Source of the DNA: Phascolomyces articulosus
Taxonomy: Eukaryota; Mucoromycota; Mucoromycetes; Mucorales; Lichtheimiaceae
Assembly (NCBI GenBank): GCA_025677815.1
Contig: JAIXMP010000002.1
Span: 1,860,001 to 1,924,000, forward strand
DNA length: 64,000 nucleotides
Direction: 5' to 3'
The notes under the pieces are model-generated. The model was not told where the DNA came from, searched no databases, and worked only from the letters and a program-made list of their open reading frames with translations. A program made the position numbers and the translations under genes. This document shows positions 1 to 11,100 of this stretch, in pieces (positions within the stretch are counted from its first letter, which is position 1; each line of letters opens with the position of its first letter).

Positions 1-11
1 GAAACTTATAG

Positions 12-1014
12 GCACGGAAAGCTTTCAAGGCTTTATATAAACACGAAAAGCAAAGTAATAACAATGTCGTAGAAGGCATTTGGCTCACGATCGCTACCAA
101 AAAAAACATTGATCTTGTAAAAAGCACACCATTAAGCATGTAAGAAACATTTTTCTCGGGAGAATAAGTTAATAGGGATATCATAAAAAAAAAGAGGCTT
201 GACTCACTCACTAAAAAAAAACCTCTCTATGTGAAAAATAAAAAATTAGACCACTTCGTCATGCAACACAAACACCAGAAACACGACGATGTTTATTCAC
301 CAAAGACCCACAAAAGACGTATAAAGACATGTTGATATCCAAAAAAATTAAAGGTGTACATAAAATTATTGGCATTTCAAAGTTAAAAAAGGAATATGGG
401 TCTCCCGAGAAAAGACGTGAATTATTTTCAGAATATGATGCATTTTTGACCGATAAACGAATTGCTCATTTATTACCTCGGATATTGGGAAAAGAATTTT
501 ATAAAAAGAGAAAGTAAGTTGGGTTATTGTGAAGGATGAAGATGAAGATTCTCTGGTTGTTTTTATTTATAAGAAAATAAAACTTTAGGGAACCCATGCC
601 AGTGGATTTGTCAAAAGAAGATCTTCAAAAAGAGATTTTACGAGCAGTGCGATCCACATTTATGCATTTCAATTATGGCAATTTTTAGTAAGTTTTCATT
701 TATTTAATTTAAATAGTATATCGGATAAATGAACGATGAGATGATATTGACTTACGCTTCTTATTTTTTTTAACAAAAACAAAAGTGCTGTAAAGATTGC
801 TACAACAGGACAAAGTGATGTACAAGCTTTTGAAAACTGTATGGGAGCATTACCACATATTATCAAGGGTGTGTATGGTGGAACAAAGAATATTCGATCA
901 TTACAAATTAAAACTTCCGAATCTACCAGTTTACCTATCTATGATGATGGTAATGCAAATGAAGACCAAGATAATGAGGATGAGGATGAAGAAGAGGAGT
1001 GGGAGGACTATTAA
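12..1014 (+). CDS. Ribosomal L1-domain ribosome-biogenesis protein (Utp30/Cic1/RSL1D1 family), 5' end outside window
   Basis: Four exons can be joined in one frame: 12-139, 250-513, 589-687 and 786-1014, with GT/AG borders at every junction. The first readable exon follows an AG at 10-11, so the start codon lies left of the window. The translation shows the pattern of the L1 fold used by nucleolar Utp30/Cic1/RSL1D1 proteins: an N-terminal helix followed by a strand reading IWLTIATKKN, then CLFTKDPQKTYKDML, the FLTDKRIAHLLPRILGKEFY segment and the late strand YAVKIATTGQ. The C-terminus is an acidic tail ending EEEWEDY. Family members bind pre-rRNA in 90S or pre-60S particles; which branch this belongs to cannot be settled here. 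Confidence is high for the family and moderate for exon borders. Confidence 0.85.
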
Positions 1015-1164
1015 AATGGCTGTCAAAATCTGGTGCCGTCTTTTTTTTTTTTCTTCCCAAGTTCCAAAATTTGCATTATTTTGAACAAACTCAGAATTTT
1101 AAGTTTTCTATTTTTTTCCCTCACCTTATTTTTTTTACAAAAATAAAAACACATAAAGATAAAA

Positions 1165-2229
1165 ATGGCTGGTACCAAAAGAACCAAAGGATCGTTTGAT
1201 AATGACGATTATTATGAAGGAGGTAATGGAGGTGGATCCTCTTCTAAACGTGTCCGATTCAAGAATCAACGATCACAACAAAGAAAGCGACGCGAATCAT
1301 CGTCACCACCCGAAGATATTGAATTTGATCACGAAGACATGCTAGAACAAAAGAAAAAACGACGCGGTGCCGTCAATACAGAAGAACTAAGTGACGATGA
1401 AGAAGTAGGGGGAGGCATTTACAGTAGTGGATCGGATGCTGAGGACAATGATCAAGATGACAAGGGCAAAAAAACTGCGGCAGCAGCAGATGCCGATGAC
1501 GATTTTGACATGTTTTCAGATAGTGCACCTGTCGAAACACAACAACAACAGAAAAATAAAAGCAAAGGCAAACGTCGGTTAGAATTAAATGAAATTGAAG
1601 GCCAAGAGTTGGATTCAAGAAATGTGGATTCTGAGGATGAAGATGGCAATAAGGAACCCAAATTGACCGCATTTAATATGCGACAAGAAATGGAAGAAGG
1701 TAGTTTTGATCAACAAGGCAATTATACCGTCAATAAGGAGGACCCAGAAGCTATCCATGATCGATGGATGGAAGGTGTATCACGTAAAGACATGGCTAAG
1801 GCAAAAGATGCTCAAGTACGACGGGAACAACAAGAAGCATTGAAAGAAGCTGAACGACAATCGAATTTACCTCAAACGAAAAATGACGTGTATCGTGAAT
1901 TATTAAAGTTCTTGAAACCAGGTGAAAATGTCAACCAAGCAATTGGCAAGTTGGGAGGTGGAACCAATAGTGCCACGGCCAAAGTACCTAAATGGAAACA
2001 AAAGTTGATGGAAAAGAAGAATCGAAATAAGAAACAGCCTAAACAACAAGTAGGCACAGAAGAGGAAGAAGCGGAACGACAACGTAAAGTGGAGCGTCTT
2101 ACGGAATTAGCGGATCAAATGATGGCATTGGGACATTTTGGGGTTTATGAAGATACATTTGAGGAGATGGTTGTTCATTTAAGAAAAGAAGGCGTTGTAC
2201 CAGCAAATTGGCTACCTGGAACAGATTAA
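1165..2229 (+). CDS. LIN1: Lin1/CD2BP2-type spliceosomal U5 snRNP protein lacking the GYF domain
   Basis: Intronless 354-residue frame. The N-terminal half is charged and disordered (basic KRVRFKNQRS near residue 29, then acidic stretches). The conserved Lin1/CD2BP2 core follows: a DPEAIHDRWMEGVSRKDMAKA block, VYRELLKFLKPGENVNQAIGKL and a helical ELADQMMALGHFGVYEDTFE segment. Lin1 and human CD2BP2 (U5-52K) are U5 snRNP-associated and normally end in a GYF domain of about 60 residues that binds proline-rich ligands. Here the frame stops right after the helical segment (NWLPGTD), and the 231 bases to the next gene hold no GYF-like exon. Identity rests on the core blocks; loss of the GYF domain is read directly but could be an assembly or annotation artefact. 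Confidence 0.85.
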   Translation: MAGTKRTKGSFDNDDYYEGGNGGGSSSKRVRFKNQRSQQRKRRESSSPPEDIEFDHEDMLEQKKKRRGAVNTEELSDDEEVGGGIYSSGSDAEDNDQDDKGKKTAAAADADDDFDMFSDSAPVETQQQQKNKSKGKRRLELNEIEGQELDSRNVDSEDEDGNKEPKLTAFNMRQEMEEGSFDQQGNYTVNKEDPEAIHDRWMEGVSRKDMAKAKDAQVRREQQEALKEAERQSNLPQTKNDVYRELLKFLKPGENVNQAIGKLGGGTNSATAKVPKWKQKLMEKKNRNKKQPKQQVGTEEEEAERQRKVERLTELADQMMALGHFGVYEDTFEEMVVHLRKEGVVPANWLPGTD

Positions 2230-2460
2230 ACAGTGTTTATGTATAATGTTATGTTTATATGTGTATTTTTTGTGTGTAACAACCACAAAGCTTTTTTACT
2301 CTTTTTTTGGCACTTTATTTTTTAGTCTTCTTTTTCACCCCCTTCAATCCAATCGTCGTCCCCACACTTTTTTTCCCGTAATAATAAAAAGTTCCTTTGC
2401 TCCGAGCAACTAAAAAAAAAATAGACTCTATATATCCTTTTCTTCTTCTTTTCTTTCGTC

Positions 2461-3642
2461 ATGCAATCGTACAACATGCTGCCACAAGTGGAACAATCGT
2501 TGCAACACATTTTGCATCACCGAGAAGCATACATTCAAGACCGAGCAAAACGTCAATTACCCAATAGGCCATTCATTGTAGGTGTCTCAGGTTGTCAGGG
2601 GAGTGGTAAAACCACACTTTGCGATACACTCGCTCATTTGCTCAGTGATAGTGAAAAACATAACTTGAGCGTCGTTAGTTTTTCATTGGATGACTTTTAT
2701 CTTTCAAGAAATGACCAAGCTAAACTGGCAGCTGCCAATCCAGACAACAAACTATTACAAGTACGTGGACAACCTGGATCGCATGATTTACAATTGGCCC
2801 GGACCACATTGAACCATTTGTTGGATCCAGAAGCTACCTCGGTAGCCATTCCATCGTATGATAAGTCTTGTTTTGGTGGATTAGGAGATCGACGCGACAC
2901 ATCCGAATGGAAGACTGTATATGCCCCTTACGATATTATTTTATTTGAAGGTTGGTCACAAGGGTTCAAACCATTACCACCTACTGAATTGAAACGCATG
3001 TATCGAGAAGCCACAGGACGTATGGCATTGCAACCATTGAAAAGTTTGGAACAACTCAATCGAAATTTGAGTCGATACGAAGATGATTTATATTCGTTTT
3101 TTGATATTTTCATTCATCTTTCCCCAGCCGATCCAGAACAAGTGTATAATTGGCGATTACAACAAGAACATCATATGAAATCAACGCGTGGTGTGGATGG
3201 TATGACGGATGAAGCTGTCCGTGCTTTTGTGGATACGTATATGCCAGCCTATGAATTGTATTTGCCTCGATTGGATAGAGTAGGATTCTTTGGACAAGGG
3301 GTAAGAGGAGAACCACTCAAGCCTTATGAGGGACCTCAACGTGCAGATGGTGGATACAGTGGACCTGAACGCCATTTACGATTTGTACTGGATCAGGAAC
3401 GACGAGTGATTCGAACACAACATATGAAGGAAACGGTGATGGTTGGAAGCCCAAAGATAGGTGGTGGTAATACTGGTGCAGAAAACAACAATGGTCAAGG
3501 TGGGGTGGTTACACGATTCGGTTCAACAAGTCGATTCCTTTTTAGTTGTACAATGATTGGATTACTTTCATATTTTGGTTTTTCACGTCGAAGAAAAATC
3601 GCTGATGCTGCATTGAGATATGCTCGTGCTAAACAACTCTAA
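2461..3642 (+). CDS. D-glycerate 3-kinase-like P-loop kinase (Tda10/GLYK family) with C-terminal membrane tail
   Basis: Single-exon 393-residue protein. A Walker A motif GCQGSGKT lies at residues 44-51, followed by SFSLDDFYL and the GQPGSHDL and IPSYDKSCFGGLGDR segments typical of the yeast Tda10/plant glycerate kinase family; a later block, FDIFIHLSPADPEQVYNWR, is also typical. Plant members phosphorylate D-glycerate at the end of photorespiration; fungal members are poorly characterised, so the substrate is open. The protein is about 100 residues longer than yeast Tda10. Its extension has a Gly/Asn-rich linker and then a hydrophobic run at about 359-374 (FLFSCTMIGLLSYFGF) followed by arginines and lysines, suggesting a tail anchor. 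The ATG at 2461 gives the expected N-terminus upstream of the P-loop. Confidence 0.85.
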   Translation: MQSYNMLPQVEQSLQHILHHREAYIQDRAKRQLPNRPFIVGVSGCQGSGKTTLCDTLAHLLSDSEKHNLSVVSFSLDDFYLSRNDQAKLAAANPDNKLLQVRGQPGSHDLQLARTTLNHLLDPEATSVAIPSYDKSCFGGLGDRRDTSEWKTVYAPYDIILFEGWSQGFKPLPPTELKRMYREATGRMALQPLKSLEQLNRNLSRYEDDLYSFFDIFIHLSPADPEQVYNWRLQQEHHMKSTRGVDGMTDEAVRAFVDTYMPAYELYLPRLDRVGFFGQGVRGEPLKPYEGPQRADGGYSGPERHLRFVLDQERRVIRTQHMKETVMVGSPKIGGGNTGAENNNGQGGVVTRFGSTSRFLFSCTMIGLLSYFGFSRRRKIADAALRYARAKQL

Positions 3643-5520
3643 GTTATCTGTAGAGTTCAGATGAAAATTACCTTCTATTTTTTTTTGTACATGTAGATTC
3701 TACCCTTTTTTTTCACTTTTACCTTTTTTTTCGTTTCATTTGTTTTTATGATATGCGTCTTGGTATTAAACTTTTTTTCTTGTCGATATTCATGCTCTAT
3801 TTTACTTGTATCTTGCAAATATATGGCTTACTATATATAAAAAATACGTTCATTATTTAATTATAGAACCAAGTCATTAATATTCACCACTAGATCTTAG
3901 GCAACTTTAATATAAGGGCTACGTACTCAACTTAAAGATATGCCTGAAAAGCCAAAAAAAAACATAACTCACAGTGGTTCTCCGTTTTTTTTCGCACTCT
4001 CATAAATTACATACTCCTGGATTCCGTACCTTTTTATATAAATGTACCTCAAACACTTACGTACCATTGATTGATACCATGGTTTCCCTTGTTTATAGTG
4101 GTCAATAATTTTATAGATATATCCAAAGTTCGCATAACACTTAAGCAAACACATATGCTTTATATATAGAATATTAGAATCAGGAAGTAAAAAGATATAC
4201 AATTTTGACTATAAAGAGAATTAAAAAAAGTGAACCATTGGATAAATAATAATACTTGTCTCTAAGTAATTTTGTTCTTGTTAAAACTTGGCTGTTGTCT
4301 ATGATAAACTATTACTTTTTTTGGGGAGGGGGGTGATGGTAGTATAAATACACTACAACATACATACTTTTGTTGTGCGAGTGTGAGTATGTGAAAAGAA
4401 ATGATTTGGTGTCATGAAAGAGACAAAATGATCCCATGCTCCAACAGTAGCTGCCAACTACCAAAAAGAAAGTAAAGCGTAAAAAATATACTTTTCAAGC
4501 CAAAGACGGGACCCTTTTCCTCCAAAAAGAAAAATGATTTCCTCACCACCACGTAAGGAAAAACATTTTGTTTACTCGGCTAGCATGAAAAAAAAAACTA
4601 TAAACTATTGTGTACAACCTTTCACTACCAGTGCGGCATCACCACAAAGTAACTATACTATTGCCAAGGTTTGACGAGGCAACTTCCAGCTTCAAATCCC
4701 TTTGAAACAAAAGGGGAGTAGTAGAAAAGATTCCACACTATAGTCGATGGGGGATCCAGAGTATAGATATACCACAACCCGGATAGCCAAAGACTGCCTT
4801 GATGAATAAGACATTGCAGTAGCAGAGCTACTCGGAATGTGCCTTTTGTATCAACGTCACGAGCTTTTACGCCTCAGAAGGGATAGATGCGTTATAAAGG
4901 AACTTTAAAAAGAATTTTTATATTTATTTTTTTTGGTTGGCAAACTGCAAATGTTTTTTGATAAATGACAACGACGCCAAAATTTCGACCTTGACAAAAT
5001 AATATCTACGCTTGTACAATTTATCTTTATAAAAAGTGTACGTATTCGTGTTGCTGGCAGTAGTTCTAGATATGATTCATCTTTCTCCCCCACCAATAAT
5101 CACTTTTCAACGCTTGCATTCTATATAATAAATAACAAAGTTCCATCATACTTCTATACCTATAATAAGATACAATTGCTATGTATCTCGAAGTGTACCG
5201 AAAAAAATAGGGGTTAAAGATCTGTGCTTCCATCGGAGCTGAATGTGAAACACATTTGGCTGAGACTAAGAAAAAATATTAAATTCATGCAAGATCAACA
5301 AAGGAACCATTTTATACTTCTTCACCGTTCATCGTTTCTTTCAAATTATCATCCTCTTCAAGTTCTTATTCATACATCTTATTTTATATATATAAAAGCT
5401 ATTGCCTGCCGCAGTAATTGAAATTCAACACCAGAATTGAAAACAGTCACTTAAGAAAAAAAGATATAAAATGACCTCTGATTTCGCCATTTTCTTTTCT
5501 CTTTTTTTTTTCTTTATCCT

Positions 5521-5609
5521 GGCCAGGGATCCATGACGGCGATTGTCCCTGGAGTAAAGAGGAGGACTGCCTTGTGCCCTCTATCCTCTTTCGCAAACAG
5601 TTGGCCTAT
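5521..5609 (+). other. Isolated exon-like or structured block, GC-rich
   Basis: An 83-base segment (5527-5609) sits between a pyrimidine-rich AG acceptor and a GTAAGC donor, and it translates without a stop in the splice-compatible frame to 27 residues beginning IHDGDCPWSKEEDCLV, which is vaguely SANT/Myb-like. The same DNA contains nested inverted repeats: GGCCA 5521-5525 with TGGCC 5602-5606, CCAGGGA 5523-5529 with TCCCTGG 5546-5552, and AAAGAGGA 5556-5563 with TCCTCTTT 5584-5591. No partner exon was found on either side, so a relic exon and a structured RNA are both possible. Confidence 0.35.
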
Positions 5610-6408
5610 GTAAGCTTTTCGTTAAGCTCTTGGAAGTTTCTTCTTTTTTTTGTGGCATTTTTTTTCTTCATCTGCAAAATGAAGAAAATAATCAAATAAG
5701 AAAATGATAAAAAAAATACTATTACTATTTTATAATAATGATAATAGTCTCTATTATTTTAAATAATAATAGAATGTTTTAAATAATAATAAAATGTTAA
5801 TGTTCAAACGATAGATTTTTACATTTTGTTCCAAACTGTTTATAAATGTGTTTTTTTATGACGGCAATGAACCAAACGTGTTGCTATAGTAATAAATGGT
5901 TTATTATAAATAAAATAACGTTCAACTTGAATGTGTGTGTGGTATTTATTTTATTAAAAGATCTCTGGCGTAATGACATTTGAATAACGATTCCAGAAAA
6001 AGAAAAAAGAGTTCTCCATGATAGTAACAAGATTCGTTTACGGATTGTATGTAAAGATTTATATTGAAAAAAAAAAATAATGCACGCAATATTATTTTAC
6101 GTTTGACAGCTTTTAAAAAAAACATATTATTTTACTAATATGTGAATGGTTTCCATGCTGATTGTTCATGGTACCTATTTACATCTTTGTTTCATATCTT
6201 TGCAACTGTGTCATAAAAGCTTACTTTTCCTCCTACGCTTCACAAATAACGCGTCACTCCCGCTTCTTTTTGTTTCTGATCATATCGCCAACAATAGCCA
6301 ATTTCACAATTCCAAACGAGTCCTTTCTCAGCTTCATAACAAGATCCATATTCTCATTTCACGTCAACGCAATTGGATCTCACTCTTCTTCACAACGCGT
6401 TTGATTAA

Positions 6409-7680
6409 AGAAAACTTGCTTACGAAGTACACCGTTATACACGCACGATTGAATTTTATTCCGAAGCGCTTAATGGTTTGCATGTAGATCTCCCATTAAT
6501 TTTATTGCATCGCGTTGTTGCCTATGAGAAGTCCCACCCATACCCAAAAGCTTTGGACGATTGTGCACAGATGAAATACAATGAGCGAAACCAGCTATTA
6601 TTTATTAGCCCAGACTTGTCTTGCATGAGAGCCAGTGGTTAACTTTGACAACGAAATCTGTGGATAGCTAGAAAAAAAGGAGCCGATACTACTACTTAAA
6701 AGTAATATTATTTCCGGAATAAAAGTAACAACGGATGAAACAACACGATGGCTTACTGAAAGAAGCTCATTTCCAAAACCAGCTACTAGTGTGTCAATGA
6801 CCTTATGAGATTTTTTCCCGATATCTTATCGTACTTGTCTTTGAAAACGTTACCAGTTGGTAGCTCACATGTCACTTTTGGTACAAATAAAATACAAGTT
6901 TCTTGTTTTTACAAAAAATGGCCAAAAATAGATGCTGTCTCAGACTGCCAAAAGATACTAACGCTTTCGTCCAATTCATACGCAATGTTCAACCAGATCG
7001 TGTGAAAACCGACAAATTGAAGTTATGTGAGTTTGTACGCATGGAAAGTACACCATGATTCAGGGGACCCGATTAATATGTATGGCTTGAAAATACTGGA
7101 AGTAGTTTGAAAATTGTGTTCAGAAATCTCATCCAGCATAGTTAGAATAAAATTCAAACATGAGGTAAGTACCTGGGAGGGAGAGAAAAGGTTTACAGGT
7201 ACTACTTGAAGTTATTTTATAGCTAGGTGACATTTCTTATGCCGTATGATATATATACATATTATCAGAAAAGAAATACGCCCTTTGGACAATCAACAAT
7301 TACGAAGTGTTTCCCTTCCTGCTGAATAAGCATTCAATGAACAAGGAATTGGAATGAAGCATAATATAAACAACAGCAGTTTTAACCATGAGCATGGATT
7401 GGCCAATTAAGTACGAGGAATATGTTACAACGGGCATATCATTATCTACACGATCGAAGGAAGAACCGATTTCGGATACATCAAGCCTTCAAATTGATAC
7501 CCAACTCAACTTGGCGTATCCTGTAAAATGATACCCAAATCTTTGACTGAAAAACTAAAACGAATACCACCCTTGAAAACACTCAACATATTCGACAACA
7601 AAACCTACATTGAAACGTTGAAAATCATATATCATTATGCTCTACAAATGGAGCCTTGGTAATCTCATTCAACGGGACTA
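6409..7680 (+). pseudogene. Decayed TPR-containing gene, possibly F-box/TPR/LRR type
   Basis: From 6409 the + strand reads a TPR-like pair of helices: YTRTIEFYSEAL, then LLHRVVAYEKSHPYPKALDDC, which fits the TPR pattern A-Y-E-K-x5-Y-x-K-A-L. The frame is then broken repeatedly. Leucine-rich fragments such as FPILSYLSLKTL near 6810-6860 (after a frame change) and IPPLKTLNIFDNKTYIETL near 7560-7620 follow in other frames. In fungi, Pof3/Dia2-type proteins combine TPRs, an F-box and leucine-rich repeats in this order, so a dead copy of such a gene is a reasonable inference. No start, intact exon set or F-box could be read. Confidence 0.35.
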
Positions 7681-7833
7681 AAGCTTGATTACGTGATCCA
7701 ATAAATATATCCTAAATATTAATAGTTATAGACATACGAATCCCAAGCAAGAGTCATTATGCTTTCAAAAGGCCAAATACCCTAATTTAAATTGTCGTCG
7801 AAAATAATCAAAAATTTTGTATATGTATATATG

Positions 7834-7834
<1 letters not shown>

Positions 7835-7868
<34 letters not shown>
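7835..7868. repeat. (TAA)n microsatellite
   Basis: About eleven consecutive TAA/ATA units in non-coding DNA upstream of UTP22. Confidence 0.95.
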
Positions 7869-7870
<2 letters not shown>

Positions 7871-8117
7871 GGATAAGAAGGGACCATGATGAGAGATAGG
7901 ATTGTATGGAGGAGGAAGTGAATAAGATGCATGGTGGTGGGGAACATGTTATTTTTTCTTGTTAATAAAGGAAGGAGGGTAACTGTATTTATAATTTTTT
8001 TTTACTATCAACAACAACTTCATGCAAAATGAGACCAAGCCTTGAAACGGCCTCGAAAGTGAGGAAATCGCGTCACAAAAATTAAGGGAATATGCTGATT
8101 GAAACTTAGGCGGGGAA

Positions 8118-8124
8118 TATATAA
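8118..8124 (+). promoter_or_regulatory. TATA-like element of UTP22
   Basis: TATATAA lies 59 bases before the UTP22 start codon and is followed by a pyrimidine-rich leader. Position and sequence fit a core promoter; use is inferred. Confidence 0.35.
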
Positions 8125-8182
8125 CTCAAAGTGTCAAGTTTTGTTCTCTTCTTTTTTTTTACAGTACTCGAGAAAAAAAGCA

Positions 8183-11100
8183 ATGGCAGCCAAGCGTAAA
8201 GTGAATCGTTCGACACCAAACAATGCTGTTGCAACGAAAAAGGTAATAACATATATTTATAATAATACATAATAAATGTTGTGTTAATAACTTTTTAAAT
8301 ATACAGGCTAAAGTCGAGGAGAAAAAAGCAGCAAATAATGAGATCGAAGACGACGACCAAGATCTCATGGGAGCTTCTGCTAATTATATGGACGATTATA
8401 ATGACGACGAGGAAGAAGGAGACGATTGGGAAGAGCAAACAGACGAAGACGGTTCAGACGATGAGGAAGGTGGCAGTAAATCTAAAAAGCAAAAGACCGA
8501 GAATGACGATGAAGATGCCATTGCTGGTGGTGAATTGGAAGGTTTAAAAGAAACCGCTGAACTTTACAAGTCGAATATTTTTAAACTTGAGGTGAGAAAT
8601 ATATAAGGGAAAGGACGATATATTAGTTGTGATTATATGGACTAATGTAAAGAATATTATTAGATTGATGAACTTTTGCAAGAAATCAATGTCAATTACG
8701 ATAAGCATAAAACATTGATGAATGCTCTTCACCAACTCAAGTCAATCTTTGAAGATATACCAGAAGGAAAAGAAGAACTTGTAATGTATCAAAACTAGAT
8801 GAGGAGGTGGATAAGAGTGTGTAGATTATGAGATGGGTGATATTTGGACAAATTCGAGAAAATTACTTATGGGTCATATATAATTCATAGATCAATGATT
8901 GTATCAAAAAGCTCGGTAAAAAAAACAAGGTTGTAGCACCAATTCTTCAATCACCTCCTCCACAAGATGCATTATACAAGTTTAAATTCGAAAAACCTGT
9001 CTCTGTTAAAGTTGTAGGGAGTTATGCTCTCAAAACAATTACAAAGTTGAAGCGTCCATTCAATGTGGATGTTGCTGTTGAGATGCCTTCGGTCAGTAGA
9101 GAAAAAAAAAGAGCGTCCCTTACTTTCCTTTCATTTACTAATTTTTATAATCTTGACTCAACGTAAAATATGTTTTAAAATATAGAGCATTTTCCAAGAA
9201 AAGGATTATACCAATAATCGTTACTTTTATAAACGTGCATGTTATTTGGCAAATTTGGCACAAGCTATTCAAAAATCGCAAAAGAACTTTAGTATTGAAT
9301 TTAGTACATTCAATGGTGATGCCCATCGTCCTATTCTCATTGTCAAGCCTGCTGGTGGTAATTATTTATTTCTTATTCTTTTTGCAGAGTAAAAAGCACG
9401 AAACCAATAAATTCTAATCTTTCCTATTTTGAATAGATAAGAGTGATGTTGATTTCTCGAAAACAAAATGCACTATCCGTATTATTCCATCGATTGCTCA
9501 AGATGTCTTTCCACCATATCGACTTGCTCCTAATCGAAACAACATTCGCCACTCCAACGATAATACATCAGACGCACCAACACCACAATACAATGCCTCT
9601 ATTTTGATGGATACATCATTCTCATCTAGTTTGGCATTTTTATATGAGCATAGCAAAAATTGCGATGGGTTTAAGGATGCTATCATGCTTGGTAGAACAT
9701 GGCTCTATCAACGAGAATTAGAATCAAATCGAACAGGTTCTGGATTTAGTGCATTTTTATTTGCCATGTTGATGGGTTATTTATTGCAGGGTGGTCTCCC
9801 TGGTGGAGGACGTAAATTGTCAGCTGGTCATAGTTCGTACCAATTATTAAGAGGAACCATTGACTTTTTGAGTAAGTTATTTTATATTTTATATATATAG
9901 AATATGAAGAAAAATAGCTGTTAACCATTGTATTATTTTTCTGTTTATAAATAGGCACCCATGATTTTGAGAAGGAACCAGTCATGATTGGTGAATATGA
10001 TCATGCAGACGTAAGTTGTTTTTTTATTATTGTGTGATGCTATCTATAAATAAGTAAATGAGATCCACAGTTATTATTTTGTAAAAAGTAATTTAACACA
10101 GTACTGTTGCTTTAGTTTGCTGTTGATCATTTCCGAGAAAATTATGCAGTAACGATTGTCGATCCTTCTGGTACCATCAACTTGGCAGCCAACTTAACAA
10201 AATCTGGACTTGCTCAAGTTCAATACGAAGCTAAACTTGCCATGACATCATTCAACGACACTGTGGATCGATTCGACACTCTCTTCCTTCAAAATGTGAA
10301 TGATATTAAATCAAGATTCGACAATGCTTTCACTATTCCTGTTCCTGAATCACCTAGTACATACAATGATATTGCCAAATCCGAATATCCAGTCTTGATT
10401 GACCATTTTGCACAATCTGTTTACAACGTATTAAGTCGTGGTTTGACGAACCGTGTTGAATTGGTTGCTGTTCAATATGATGCAGAACTTTCATGGTCTA
10501 TTAGCAATACAGTATCCTCCTCCCCATCCCATATTAAGGTGGGTCTCATTCTTAACCCAGATAATTCCCCACGTTTGGTAGATCAAGGACCTGATGCCCA
10601 ACAAAAGGAAGCATGTGAAGCCTTCCGTGCATTCTGGGGCGACAAGGCCGAATTACGTCGTTTCAAGGATGGTAGCATTGTGGAAAGTGTTGTATGGGAA
10701 ACTCAAGGTTATGAAAACCGTACATTAATTGTCAAGACTATTGTTCAACATTTATTGGAGCATCATTTTCAACTTGAACCTACTTTGGTATGGACAGGTC
10801 AACAAGTTTATCCTTACCTTCATCTCTCAAAACATGTTCCTGCGAACCTGTTTAGTCGTCAGCTCGATGTCAGTGGATTCCAACCTGTCATGACAGCCTA
10901 TACTCAATTTGCCAAAACATTACGCGATGTGGATACCAGTTTACCTATTCTAATTAACAATATTTATCCTGCTGCACCTGGATTACGATACACTTCAGCA
11001 TGTGTACCTCACCCTATGGATTTCGATTTGGCAGTCAATTATCCAGTGACAGCACGTTACATTGATGCTATGGATGTGATTATTCAATTGGAACGATCCA

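Larger units (their letters stand above)
3643..8182. other. Gene-poor interval of about 4.5 kb with decayed coding remnants
   Basis: No intact gene can be assembled. The first 250 bases are T-rich 3' flank of the kinase gene. On the minus strand near 4680-4880 an open stretch of about 70 codons without a usable start is seen, more GC-rich than its surroundings. An isolated GC-rich exon-like block lies at 5527-5609, a TPR-like remnant at 6409-6573, and leucine-rich coding fragments continue in shifting frames to about 7680. A TAA microsatellite is at 7835-7868. The last 150 bases are the promoter of UTP22. Confidence 0.6.

Noticed and set aside
4680..4880. Minus-strand open stretch of about 70 codons (KGTFRVALLLQCLIHQGSLW)
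   Set aside because: No start codon, no family resemblance and no splice partner; kept only as part of the relic-bearing interval.
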